A stretch of DNA of 64,000 bases, taken from the NCBI GenBank assembly GCA_963721445.1, contig CAVRIZ010000005.1:806001-870000 (forward strand), given 5' to 3'. Positions 35,591 to 44,241 of the stretch are shown in pieces. A model generated the notes under the pieces. The model worked only from the letters and a program-made list of their open reading frames with translations, was not told the DNA's origin and ran no database searches. The DNA comes from DAIOEK01 sp963721445. Lineage in GTDB: Bacteria; Chloroflexota; Anaerolineae; Anaerolineales; Anaerolineaceae. The position numbers were made by a program, and so were the translations under genes. How positions within the stretch are numbered: the first letter of the stretch is position 1; every line of letters starts with the position of its first letter.

Positions 35591-37096
35591 TCAGGCTTTT
35601 GTCGAAGAGAATATCTTCCCATCCACTTTACACATCGCCTTGATTACTTTGCGACCAGACTGTGCAGCGGTCGTAATGCCACCCCAGGATTCCACCCATT
35701 GACCTGCCATATGAAATCCTGCGATCTTCGGATCTGAATAAGTGGGGCTTGCCTGCAATAAGGATCGGATCATACTTGAGTTCGGTTTTCTGGCTTGCAT
35801 GGCTCCCATCCAGTTTCCGGTATAACGTTCACGGGTGAGAGGGGTCGAGACATCCACCACTTCCACCCTCTCCCGAATCCCGGGATGCCCCATCTCTAAC
35901 ACTGAAAGGACAACCTCCGCGCAGCGTTCTTTTTCCATCCGGTAATTTTCCGGGTCCGCGGCGATATCTTTCCACCAGGTGTAATCCGAATCAAGGAAGG
36001 CTGTCAGGGCGCTTTTTCCTGCGGGTGCTGCGTCAGAATCGTAGAATTTGTTGTGGATGGTGATCTTGGTTTGTTGTTTTCCGCCCGCGAATTGAGCCTC
36101 TGGCAGGATATACGTGACGGCACCATTCTCGATAGAAAAATCCTCTGCGACCCCCAGATTCACCTGAACCGGTTGATCAGATAATTCTTCAGGTCGAAAC
36201 GTTTTCTCGATTTGAGCTGACCCTTCACCCAGAAGCTGTGAATGTGTAAATCGTCCATCAACTGTAGAGAGGACTCGGTCCGCAAATACCTGCGATCCAT
36301 CTGCTAGCTGAAGACCCTTCACCGATCCATTCTCGACGATCAACCGTTCCACCTTCTTCCCATATTGGACGGAGCCGCCTAATTCAAGGTATCGCTTTTC
36401 GACCGACATCGCAAAATCAAGCCAGCCCTTTCGTGGGATGCCAGCCATCCCGCGATGAGCATACGCCAGGGGCAGGAGCATCGTCAAAATTGGTACATCG
36501 GGTCCGCCAAAATGGACGATGTTGTAGAAGACCAGCTTCAGGTCTGGGTCTTTGAACTTTTCCGCGAACTGTCGGATGGTGAGGGAACTGTATTTCAGCG
36601 TGGCGGGAACACTGGGCAGCATACCCACGAAGGTGCTAATTCCTTCTTTTACGGCATTCCAACCCTGAGCGTTGGAGAAGGGGATATCCAGCGCCAACAC
36701 TGACCGGATAGCTTCTGTAAATTGGCGAATGGACCTTGCTTCATGGGGAAACTGGTCCAGCAAATGTCCTTCCAACCGGTCGATATTGGAATAGATGGTC
36801 ACCACCCTGCCGGATGGCAGTCGGACATGACCAAAGTTCTCGCCGAAATGGAGGGTACAGTACTTTGCCACCCCGATCTCTTCCCACAAGTGGTACAGGG
36901 GACTGCCGGGCGCCGCTCCAGCCAATCCGGCTGCGCTTCCATCGAATAGATATCCCCGCCTTTTCCAGGAAGTGCACAATCCTCCAGGTGTATCTCCCAT
37001 CTCGAGAATGGTCGTGGAATACCCGTTCATTTGGGCATAACATCCGGCGGTGAGACCTGCCACACCTGCCCCGATAATAATCAGTGGATGATCCAT
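35591..37096 (-). CDS. Phytoene-desaturase-like FAD-dependent oxidoreductase
   Basis: The protein has 501 residues. The N-terminus is the FAD-binding Rossmann motif IIIGAGVAGLTAGCYAQMNGY. GDTPGGLCTSWKRRGYLFDGS follows, the CrtI/retinol-saturase family signature. The C-terminal end has FHMAGQWVESWGGITTAAQSGR, which closes the FAD site. The family includes carotenoid desaturases and isomerases and prolycopene isomerase-like enzymes, but no other carotenoid genes are nearby. So I only assign the fold and cofactor. The gene appears to stand alone. Confidence 0.87.
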   Translation of the reverse strand: MDHPLIIIGAGVAGLTAGCYAQMNGYSTTILEMGDTPGGLCTSWKRRGYLFDGSAAGLAGAAPGSPLYHLWEEIGVAKYCTLHFGENFGHVRLPSGRVVTIYSNIDRLEGHLLDQFPHEARSIRQFTEAIRSVLALDIPFSNAQGWNAVKEGISTFVGMLPSVPATLKYSSLTIRQFAEKFKDPDLKLVFYNIVHFGGPDVPILTMLLPLAYAHRGMAGIPRKGWLDFAMSVEKRYLELGGSVQYGKKVERLIVENGSVKGLQLADGSQVFADRVLSTVDGRFTHSQLLGEGSAQIEKTFRPEELSDQPVQVNLGVAEDFSIENGAVTYILPEAQFAGGKQQTKITIHNKFYDSDAAPAGKSALTAFLDSDYTWWKDIAADPENYRMEKERCAEVVLSVLEMGHPGIRERVEVVDVSTPLTRERYTGNWMGAMQARKPNSSMIRSLLQASPTYSDPKIAGFHMAGQWVESWGGITTAAQSGRKVIKAMCKVDGKIFSSTKA

Positions 37097-37271
37097 GGCG
37101 ATAACCTGTTTGTTCGAGATGAATTTGATTGGATTATCCTAGCACATATTTCACCCATAGGAACAAGATTCAGGTCGGAATTTTCAGGTAATAGTTCATT
37201 TTGGAGAAGGTAAAAAAATAGATTAAATCATGGGAATCAGTTATCTGATCACTGATCTCTGATCACCGGTC

Positions 37272-37874
37272 TTACTTATCTGTAGAGGCTAATCTGGAAT
37301 TGGCTACACGTAGATCATCGGGAGTATTGATATTGAAGAAAGCCAGCCTGCCGGGATCAAATACCCGGATGACTTCTTCCGGCATCGGATGGACTTTCAC
37401 TGCATGATGCCAATCGATCAGGCGAGATTTTCCAGCATTCAGAGTCACCTCGATCTCTGGCAGGCAAGTGCTTTTTCGATAGACCGCATGGAGCGGCTCC
37501 AACTGCCCACCCACTTCCGGAATCACAACATCCATATCTAACTCTTCCAGAAGGCGTGCTTCCTCTGCCAGCAACAACGGGCTGACAAAAGGCATATCAC
37601 AGGCAATGCAGGCAACCACTTCATGCTTCGCATAATGGAGCGCAGTCTGCAATCCACCCAACGGACCACGTCCCAAGATCAGGTCGGGATATACCGGATG
37701 GCCTATCCTGGATACCAGATCCGGATTATTGGAAATGACCAACAGGTCATCGGTCAGGTAAGCAACCCGACTTGCGGTCCAGCCGAGGAGCAATCTACCC
37801 TGAAACGGCAGCAGGGCTTTATCTTGTCCCATCCGGGTTGATCGTCCTCCCGCTTGTATCCCAATCGAAATCAT
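37272..37874 (-). CDS. mobA: Molybdenum cofactor guanylyltransferase MobA
   Basis: The protein has 200 residues. It begins GIQAGGRSTRMGQDKALLPFQGRLLL, the nucleotidyltransferase loop with GRSxRMGxDK. GRGPLGGLQTALHY and the metal-binding CIACDMPFVSP follow, typical of MobA. It joins GMP to molybdopterin to make the bis-MGD cofactor required by enzymes of the DMSO-reductase family. It is divergent from the formate dehydrogenase operon 72 bases away, whose catalytic subunit needs this very cofactor. That supports the assignment. Confidence 0.92.
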   Translation of the reverse strand: MISIGIQAGGRSTRMGQDKALLPFQGRLLLGWTASRVAYLTDDLLVISNNPDLVSRIGHPVYPDLILGRGPLGGLQTALHYAKHEVVACIACDMPFVSPLLLAEEARLLEELDMDVVIPEVGGQLEPLHAVYRKSTCLPEIEVTLNAGKSRLIDWHHAVKVHPMPEEVIRVFDPGRLAFFNINTPDDLRVANSRLASTDK

Positions 37875-37946
37875 AGTATCTTATATTAGTCCAAAATTTA
37901 TCCATTTACTACATTTTTTCCTGCAATTTCCAAATAAGGAGCGCAT

Positions 37947-39678
37947 ATGCCGGATCAGACCCTCGAAAGCCTGCAGCCAGTACTCAAAAAGTATGCAACT
38001 GCTGGCAGAACTGCGCTGCTTCCCGTCCTTCACGCTGCCCAGGAAATGTTTGGATATATTCCTGAATTCGCCGCGGCTGAGATCGCCAAAAATCTGAGAA
38101 TCCCACTGGTGGACGTGTACGGCGTGATCACTTTCTACTCACATTTCCACGACAAACCCGTCTCTGAAACGGTCGTCCATGTGTGCAATGATCCGGTCTG
38201 CGCCATGGCTGGCTCGGATGGTTACTTCAAGCTGATGCGCGAATCCCTGCAAGATAAAGGTGATGGATCCATCACCCTGGAACGGGCTCCCTGCCTGGGT
38301 TTGTGCGATATCGCCCCATCAGTCATGATCGAAGGGGACGTTCACAAGAAGGTTCGCAAGCTAGGCTGGCGCGAGATGGTCGCCAATACCAGCCGCAAAC
38401 ATCAAACACTGGTCGGCGGGGATGTCGCCATTCTGACCCGCAACTGCGGCAAAGGCAAGACCACCTGGCTGGCGGAATACCGTGCCTCTGGCGGATACGC
38501 CGGCTTGGAGAAAGCGCTCACCATCCAGCCGGCTGAGGTTATCGCCGAAGTGAAGACCTCAGGACTGGTCGGCAGGGGCGGAGCGGCTTTCCCGACCGGA
38601 CTGAAATGGGAAGGCGCAGCTGCCACCGCTGATACCACCCGCTATGTCGTCTGCAATGCCGATGAGGCTGAACCCGGCACCTTCAAAGACCGTGTGATCA
38701 TGGAAGACGATCCGCACCGGGTCATCGAAGGGATCATCATCGCCGCATACGCCATTCAAGCCCATAAAGGGTACATGTACATCCGCGGGGAATATACTGA
38801 ACCATTCGAGATCATGGAGAAGGCTTGCGCGGAAGCTCGAGCCCAGCATATTCTGGGAAATCATATCCTCGGGACGGAATTTTCCTTTGACCTGGAACTA
38901 AGGCAAGGGGCGGGGGCGTACATCTGCGGGGAAGAGACTGCTTTGTTCGAATCGATCGAAGGGAAGAGGGGAATGCCGCGGGTTAAGCCACCCTTCCCCA
39001 CCACCCATGGATTGTTCGGCAAACCCACCGTCATCAACAATGTCGAGACGCTGTCGAACATTCCCAGAAATCCTGAAGCTGGGAGCGGAAAAATATAAGG
39101 CAGCCGGCACCGAAAAATCCAGCGGAACCAAGCTGTTCTGCGTTTCCGGTGATGTGAACCGCCCCGGATTGTATGAAGTGCCCTTTGGGGTGACCATGCG
39201 CCACCTCTTGATGGACCTGGCGGGCGGCGTCCGTAAGGGAAAAACTTTCCAGGCTGCCCTGGTGGGAGGAGCCGCCGGCGCTTTTGCCGGACCGGAACAC
39301 CTCGATGTGCACCTTAGCTTCGAAGATATGCGGATCGCCGGTATTCCGCTGGGAGCGGGTGTGATCACCGTGTTCGATGAGACCCGCGACCTGCGGACGG
39401 TAATCCTGCGGCTGGCGCATTTCTTCGCCGAAGAATCGTGCGGGAAGTGCTACCCCTGCCAGTTGGGAACCCAACGCCAGGTGGAGATCCTCGAGCGGAT
39501 GATGCGCGGTAACGCCCTGCCGGATGATCTGCAACGTCTGGAGGAGGTCGGACAAACTATGACCGATGCCTCCATCTGCGGGCTGGGGCAGACCGCCTCG
39601 ATGGCTGTCCTCAGTGCGCTGCACCGCAACCCCGACTTGATGTTCGCACCCATCCCAGCGAAAGGCGGTGTCGCATGA
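37947..39678 (+). CDS. HoxF-like NuoE-NuoF fusion, NAD-linked formate dehydrogenase diaphorase subunit (frameshifted as read)
   Basis: The first 150 residues are NuoE-like: LHAAQEMFGYIPE and the 2Fe-2S ligands CNDPVC and APCLGLC. A linker leads to a NuoF-like part: VGRGGAAFPTGLKW (NADH site), NADEAEPGTFKDR, GAGAYICGEETAL (FMN site). After a frame change come the end VSGDVNRPGLYEVP and the 4Fe-4S ligands EESCGKCYPCQLGTQ and ASICGLGQTA. The shift lies in CCC at 39063-39065; removing one C joins NIPEILKLG. The fused order and size (about 577 residues) match HoxF of NAD-reducing hydrogenases. Here it must pass electrons between formate dehydrogenase and NAD. AAGGAG precedes the ATG. Confidence 0.88.
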
Positions 39679-40322
39679 CCAAAATGATCCAACTTACTTA
39701 TCGACGATGAATCCGTCTCGCGTACCGGAGAACACCACCATTTATCATGCCGCCCTTGAACTGGGTATCGTCATCCCGACCCTGTGCTTCCATGAATACT
39801 GCACGGCCAACGCCTTGTGCCGCATCTGTGTGGTCGAGGTGGAAGGCTCGCGCGTCCTGGTTCCAGCCTGTATCGCCAAGGTAAGTGAAGGGATGAAGGT
39901 GAAGACCGAACACTGAGCGCGTCCGCCTGGCTCGCAGGACCATTCTGGAGATGCTGGACGCGTCAGTCGACCTGACCGAAGCGCCGGATGTGCTGCGGAT
40001 GATGGAACAGTATGGGGCGCGCGAACACCGCTTCCCCGATACCATCCGTCGCAACCCGCCGGTTTTAGATGATAACCCGATGTATATCCGGGATTATGCC
40101 AAATGCATTCTATGCTGGCGATGCGTGCAGGTGTGTGCGCAGGATGCCCAGTACACCTTCGCTTTGAATCTCAAAGACCGCGGCTTCGAAACTCAAGTGG
40201 CCACCTATTACGATAAGGGCATGACCGAAACCACCTGCGTATTTTGCGGACAGTGTATCGGTGTGTGCCCGACCAACGCCCTCAAACCCCGCCGTGAATG
40301 GCTGATGGAGGTGTCCAAATGA
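39675..40322 (+). CDS. HoxU/NuoG-N-like ferredoxin subunit, three frame breaks as read
   Basis: The ATG overlaps the HoxF-like stop (ATGA at 39675). The N-terminal part is a 2Fe-2S domain: VPENTTIYHAALELG, then the ligands CFHEYCTANALCRICVVEVEG. After another frame change come RRTILEMLDA and two 4Fe-4S motifs, CILCWRCVQVC and CVFCGQCIGVCP. Frame changes near 39699, 39718 and 39912 are each consistent with one extra base. The joined product of about 215 residues matches HoxU or the N-terminus of NuoG. It links the diaphorase to the catalytic subunit. Its stop overlaps the fdhA start (ATGA). Confidence 0.83.
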
Positions 40323-42475
40323 TCCGTGAAGATCGCATCGTCTCAACCGTGTGCCCTTACTGCGGGGTGGGCTGCAATCTGGAACTGCACATAAAGGGCA
40401 ATACCATCTACAAGGTGACCGCTCCGTTCGACTCACCCACCAATCACGGCAATCTGTGCGTCAAGGGACGCTTTGGCTACGACTACCTCTATCATCCCAA
40501 ACGGGTGAAAGTGCCCTTGATCCGAAAGGAAACCCAACTGCCCGGAAAGCGTCACCCCGCCCGAGATATGTCTGCCTGGCGGGAAGCCTCGTGGGAGGAA
40601 GCGCTCAACCTGGTGGCAGACCGGCTGTGCGCCATCTACAAACGGGACGGCTCACGAGCGATGGCCATGTTCTCCTGCGCCAAAGCCACCAATGAGGAAA
40701 ATTATCTGCTGCAGAAGCTTTTCCGCTCGTTGTTCCGTACCAACCACATAGACCATTGCACCCGCCTGTGCCATGCCGGATCGGTGGTGGCGCTCCAAAT
40801 GGCAGTCGGATCCTCGGCCATGAGCAACACCGCTGCGGAGGTTATCCACAACGACGTGTTCATCATCACCGGCTCGAACACCACCGAGACACACCCCATC
40901 ATTGGCTTACAGATGAAGGCGGCCATCGAACAGTATGGGGCGAAGCTGATCGTGATCGACCCGCGCCGGATCGAGATGGTCAATTTCTCGACCCTGTGGT
41001 TACAGCAGCAACCCGGCACCGATATCCCGGTCTTCTCAGCGATGGCGCATGTCATCCTGAAGGAAAAACTATACAACCAACAATTCATCGACGACCGGAC
41101 GGAAGGCTTCGCAGATTTCGCTGCGTCGATGGAGAAATTCACCCCCGAATACGCCGAAGGCGTCTCGAAGGTCGACCGCAACCTGATCGTGCAGGCAGCG
41201 CGGATGTACGCCACAGCCAAGAACGCCGCCATCTACTGGGCGTTGGGCATCCCCGAGCACACCCACGGCACCGAGAACGCGCTGGCGGTCATCAACCTGG
41301 CGCTGCTCACCGGGCAGATCGGACGGGAAGGCACCGGGCTGAACCCCTTGCGCGGGCAGAACAACGTCCAGGGCGCATCCGACTCGGGCGCCATGCCCTG
41401 GCATTACCCCGGCTATCAACTGGTGGATGAGGAAGCCAACGCGCTCAAGTTCGAGAAAGCCTGGAACATCGAACCGGGCGGATTGAACCGCGTCCGCGGA
41501 CTGACCAACACCGAGATCGTCAAGAACTTTGGACCCGACGGGGTGCGCGCCATGTATATCATGGGCGAGAACCCGATCATGTCAGAGCCCAACTCCAATC
41601 ATGTGCGGCACCAGTTCGAGCAGTTGGAATTCTTCGCCGCGCAAGACCTGTTCATCAATGAGACCCACGCCTACGCCGATGTGATCCTGCCGGCGGCGGC
41701 TTTCGCTGAGAAAGATGGCACTTTCACCAACACCGACCGGCGCGTGCAGCGCGTCCGTAAGGCGGTGGAGCCGCCAGGAACTGCTCGCCCGGACTGGGAG
41801 ATCATTTGCGACCTGGCCAGACACATCGAGAAGCGCCTGGGACGCCCGAATAGCGCCTACTGGAGCTACAACCATCCCGGCGAGGTAATTGAAGAGATGG
41901 GACGGGTGGTGCCTGAGTACGCCGGCATCCGCTACCACCGGCTGGAAGGCTGGGGCTTGCAGGTTCCGGTACCGGATGAAAACCACCCCGGCACGCCCTT
42001 CCTGTTCGCTGATAGCTTCCCGCGCGGACGGGGCAAGTTCCATTGCCTGGAGTATCTGCCCTCGGCCGAGATGCCGGATGATGAGTACCCTTTCATCCTG
42101 ACCACCGGACGGGTTCTGGAGCACTGGCATGGCGGCACATTGACACGTGCCTCCAAGTTGGACAACCTGTACCCGCAGGCGCTCATGGAGATCAACCCGG
42201 CTGACGCAGAAGCACTGCGCGTGGAAAATGGCGACGAGGTGAAGGTGAGTTCCAGGCGCGGCAGCATCATCATCCGCGTGCAGGTTGGGGAGAAGACCAG
42301 GGCGGGGGTGGTGTTCATCCCGTTCTTCTTCGCCGAAGCCTCCGCCAATGTGCTGACGAATGACGCCATCGACCCGAAGGCGAAGATCCCCGAGTATAAG
42401 ATCTGCGCGGTGAAGATCGAGAAGGTGGGCAAGGATGTGACCCTGCCGGAGTACGAGAAGCGGGGCAGGTATTAG
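40319..42475 (+). CDS. fdhA: Formate dehydrogenase catalytic subunit (Mo/W-bis-MGD, Cys type)
   Basis: I start at the ATG at 40319, which overlaps the previous stop. The protein has 718 residues. The N-terminal 4Fe-4S site is CPYCGVGCNLELH plus a late NLCVKG cysteine. The active-site segment is DHCTRLCHAGSVVAL with Cys (near residue 151) where E. coli FdhF has selenocysteine, so this is a Cys enzyme; the neighbouring His is kept. The cofactor-binding phrases ITGSNTTETHPI, LRGQNNVQGASDSGAMP and LTTGRVLEHWHGG are typical of formate dehydrogenases. It oxidises formate to CO2 or runs in reverse. GC content is visibly higher than around. Confidence 0.93.
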   Translation: MIREDRIVSTVCPYCGVGCNLELHIKGNTIYKVTAPFDSPTNHGNLCVKGRFGYDYLYHPKRVKVPLIRKETQLPGKRHPARDMSAWREASWEEALNLVADRLCAIYKRDGSRAMAMFSCAKATNEENYLLQKLFRSLFRTNHIDHCTRLCHAGSVVALQMAVGSSAMSNTAAEVIHNDVFIITGSNTTETHPIIGLQMKAAIEQYGAKLIVIDPRRIEMVNFSTLWLQQQPGTDIPVFSAMAHVILKEKLYNQQFIDDRTEGFADFAASMEKFTPEYAEGVSKVDRNLIVQAARMYATAKNAAIYWALGIPEHTHGTENALAVINLALLTGQIGREGTGLNPLRGQNNVQGASDSGAMPWHYPGYQLVDEEANALKFEKAWNIEPGGLNRVRGLTNTEIVKNFGPDGVRAMYIMGENPIMSEPNSNHVRHQFEQLEFFAAQDLFINETHAYADVILPAAAFAEKDGTFTNTDRRVQRVRKAVEPPGTARPDWEIICDLARHIEKRLGRPNSAYWSYNHPGEVIEEMGRVVPEYAGIRYHRLEGWGLQVPVPDENHPGTPFLFADSFPRGRGKFHCLEYLPSAEMPDDEYPFILTTGRVLEHWHGGTLTRASKLDNLYPQALMEINPADAEALRVENGDEVKVSSRRGSIIIRVQVGEKTRAGVVFIPFFFAEASANVLTNDAIDPKAKIPEYKICAVKIEKVGKDVTLPEYEKRGRY

Positions 42476-42554
42476 CGCGAAGGTAGGGTGTGGTCCTGCC
42501 ACATCATTGACGAAAACCTTTCACCACTGAGAACGCAGATGTTGTTGAGGCATT

Positions 42555-42582
42555 TGTAGGGTGCGTTAGGGATCGAACGCAC
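42555..42582 (+). repeat. REP-A palindrome, left outer copy
   Basis: GTAGGGTGCGTT and AACGCACC form a REP-type hairpin (8-bp stem GGTGCGTT / AACGCACC). An inverted near-identical copy lies at 43996-44023, so the pair flanks both transposase genes. Confidence 0.75.
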
Positions 42583-42596
42583 CAATTAAAGTCGTA

Positions 42597-42627
42597 GGTT
42601 GGGTTGAGCGTAATTTGCGAAACCCAA
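42597..42627 (+). repeat. REP-B palindrome, left inner copy
   Basis: A 31-base imperfect palindrome begins GTTGGGTTGAGCG and ends CGAAACCCAAC. An inverted copy at 43200-43230 matches it in 28 of 31 positions; the pair tightly flanks the intact transposase gene. Confidence 0.85.
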
Positions 42628-42649
42628 CAACCACATCTACAATTATCCA

Positions 42650-43189
42650 ATGGAATATCGCCGCACCTTCCTTCACGGGGGGACATTCTTCTTTACCTTG
42701 GTGACGCACCAGCGCATACCTTTCTTTCACTATGAATCCAACATCGCTCTGATAGGGGATGCCATCCGGTATGTGCAAATGCAGCATCCATTCGAATTGC
42801 TCGCGTATGTGTATTTGCCGGACCATCTGCACATGATCTGGCAATTACCCGAAGAGGATGGTAATTACCCGACCAGGATACGATTGATGAAGAGCTTCGT
42901 TTCGAGAAAGATCGTGTCTCGCCCGCTGGTCACCAATCGGAGCAGGATTATGAAAGGCGAGCAGGAGATTTGGCAACGGCGATATTGGGAGCACACCTGC
43001 AAAGACCAGGATGATCTCAACACCCATGTGGAATATATCCATTACAACCCGGTGAAGCATGGGTATGTCACGGAACCATGCTTATGGGAGCATTCCAGCT
43101 TCAGGAAATATGTGGAGGATGGGGTATATGAGATGGATTGGGCCACGCGTGGGGAGGAATCGAATGGGCTCGTGGTTGAAGGAGAATGA
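42650..43189 (+). CDS. REP-associated tyrosine transposase (RAYT, Y1/TnpA_REP type)
   Basis: The protein has 179 residues, the normal RAYT length. It starts MEYRRTFLHGGTFFFTLVTHQR. The HUH-type metal motif appears as YLPDHLHMIWQLP (HLH) and the catalytic Tyr region as EYIHYNPVKHGYV, followed by WEHSSFRKYV. RAYTs are single-strand-specific relatives of the IS200/IS605 transposases that act on REP hairpins. The gene lies 23 bases after one REP-B palindrome and 11 bases before its inverted partner. It lies downstream of fdhA, in a neighbourhood with duplicated fdhA tail sequence. Confidence 0.92.
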   Translation: MEYRRTFLHGGTFFFTLVTHQRIPFFHYESNIALIGDAIRYVQMQHPFELLAYVYLPDHLHMIWQLPEEDGNYPTRIRLMKSFVSRKIVSRPLVTNRSRIMKGEQEIWQRRYWEHTCKDQDDLNTHVEYIHYNPVKHGYVTEPCLWEHSSFRKYVEDGVYEMDWATRGEESNGLVVEGE

Positions 43190-43199
43190 GATTAAGGGA

Positions 43200-43230
43200 G
43201 TTGGGTTTCGCGGAATACGCTCAACCCAAC
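43200..43230 (-). repeat. REP-B palindrome, right inner copy (inverted)
   Basis: Begins GTTGGGTTTCGCG and ends GCTCAACCCAAC. Its reverse complement differs from the left copy at only three bases in the loop region. Confidence 0.85.
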
Positions 43231-43246
43231 CTGCTGAGAACGTCGA

Positions 43247-43265
43247 GAGTACGAGAAGCGGGGCA
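43247..43265 (+). repeat. Duplicated piece of the fdhA 3' end
   Basis: GAGTACGAGAAGCGGGGCA occurs here and inside the last codons of fdhA at 42449-42467, identical over 19 bases. It overlaps another direct repeat (ggcatttgtagggtgcgtt at 42548-42566 and 43262-43280). The pair of direct repeats suggests that the transposase segment arose by insertion with duplication or by recombination. Confidence 0.7.
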
Positions 43266-43268
43266 TTT

Positions 43269-43382
43269 GTAGGGTGCGTTCGCATCCGCGAGCTTCACGT
43301 CCCCGAGCCCGTGTCGGGTGAGGGGGGTGAACGTACGAATCACGTGCCCCCGAGCACAGCGATAGGGGCGAATGCGTCCTAC
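43269..43382 (+). repeat. REP-A-like inverted pair before the second transposase
   Basis: GTAGGGTGCGTTCGC (43269-43283) and GCGAATGCGTCCTAC (43368-43382) are an imperfect inverted pair of the REP-A type. The spacer is GC-rich with no gene; short frames across it are not supported. Confidence 0.6.
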
Positions 43383-43459
43383 GACAGCGATGCGTAGACT
43401 TCGGAAGTCTTAACATTTAAGATAGCATCTCAATTAATGAGTAGATTATCTGAGGGTAA

Positions 43460-43977
43460 GGGAATAGATATTTCTTCACCGTTGTCACATATAATTGCGC
43501 AAGCCGATCTTTCTGGCCCTCTGGACGATTCGATGTTTCACCATGTTGATGTGCAGAAAAAACACCCCTTTCGGACAGGACGATCTGACTACGACTGACC
43601 ACATTCATTGCATCTGGACCCTGCCCGAACAGGACATCGATTACTCCGTCCGTTGGCATGAAATCAAGAAAATGTTCACCCACCGTTATTCAAAGCAAAC
43701 TCAGGATGAAACAACCTTGAGCCTATCCAGGCAAAAACGGAAGGAAGGGGCCATTTGGCAGCGGAGGTTTTGGGAACATACCATTCGGGACGAAAAGGAT
43801 ATGTCAAACCATCTAGATTACATTCATTACAATCCCGTCAAACACGGTCTGGTGACCAGACCGTGCGATTGGGAGTGGTCCAGTTTTCACCGGTATGTAC
43901 AAATGGGAATTTATGAAAAGGAGTGGGGCGATCAGGGGAATGATGGATTTTCCAGGTTGGCAATTGAAGGTGAGTGA
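43460..43977 (+). pseudogene. Decayed REP-associated tyrosine transposase
   Basis: Near 43460 one frame reads GNRYFFTVVTYN, the typical RAYT N-terminus. The next coherent part, in a different frame, starts only near 43600 with DHIHCIWTLPEQDIDYSVRW, so about 40-50 residues between them are missing or scrambled. From there the rest is well kept: IWQRRFWEHTIRDEKD, DYIHYNPVKHGLV with the catalytic Tyr, and WEWSSFHRYVQMG. It is therefore a RAYT that lost its N-terminal frame. REP-A palindromes flank it (43269-43382 and 43996-44023). Confidence 0.8.
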
Positions 43978-43995
43978 GAATGAAAATCCGGGAAT

Positions 43996-44023
43996 GGTGC
44001 GTTCGACCCCGAACGCACCCTAC
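43996..44023 (-). repeat. REP-A palindrome, right outer copy (inverted)
   Basis: GGTGCGTTCG and CGAACGCACC form a 10-bp stem with a 4-base loop, followed by CTAC. The reverse complement matches the left outer copy in 26 of 28 bases. Confidence 0.8.
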
Positions 44024-44241
44024 GACTGACCTGTGGCTTGCCAGAATTCAAATTGTTATCATCCTCCAGCACTCGCTAGTCTAATTTAATTAAACGGAAA
44101 CCAATCTTAAGCACGAAGAACGCATAGAAAATATCTAATAACCAAAGTATAACTGAGTATCTTGTTGTTAGTGGGATCATTCAGGTAACCCGTAATTTGT
44201 TGTCCTATGCGGAGTGGGAAGGGGGCGAATCCACTCCCATC

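Noticed and set aside
40770..40785. Selenocysteine formate dehydrogenase
   Set aside because: The active-site position is encoded by TGC (Cys); no in-frame TGA and no SECIS-like need.
40756..41430. Long plus-strand frame of 224 codons inside fdhA
   Set aside because: Arg/His-rich shadow caused by high GC in the third codon position of fdhA.
41582..42502. Long minus-strand frame of 306 codons opposite fdhA
   Set aside because: Same GC-driven shadow effect; no domain recognised.
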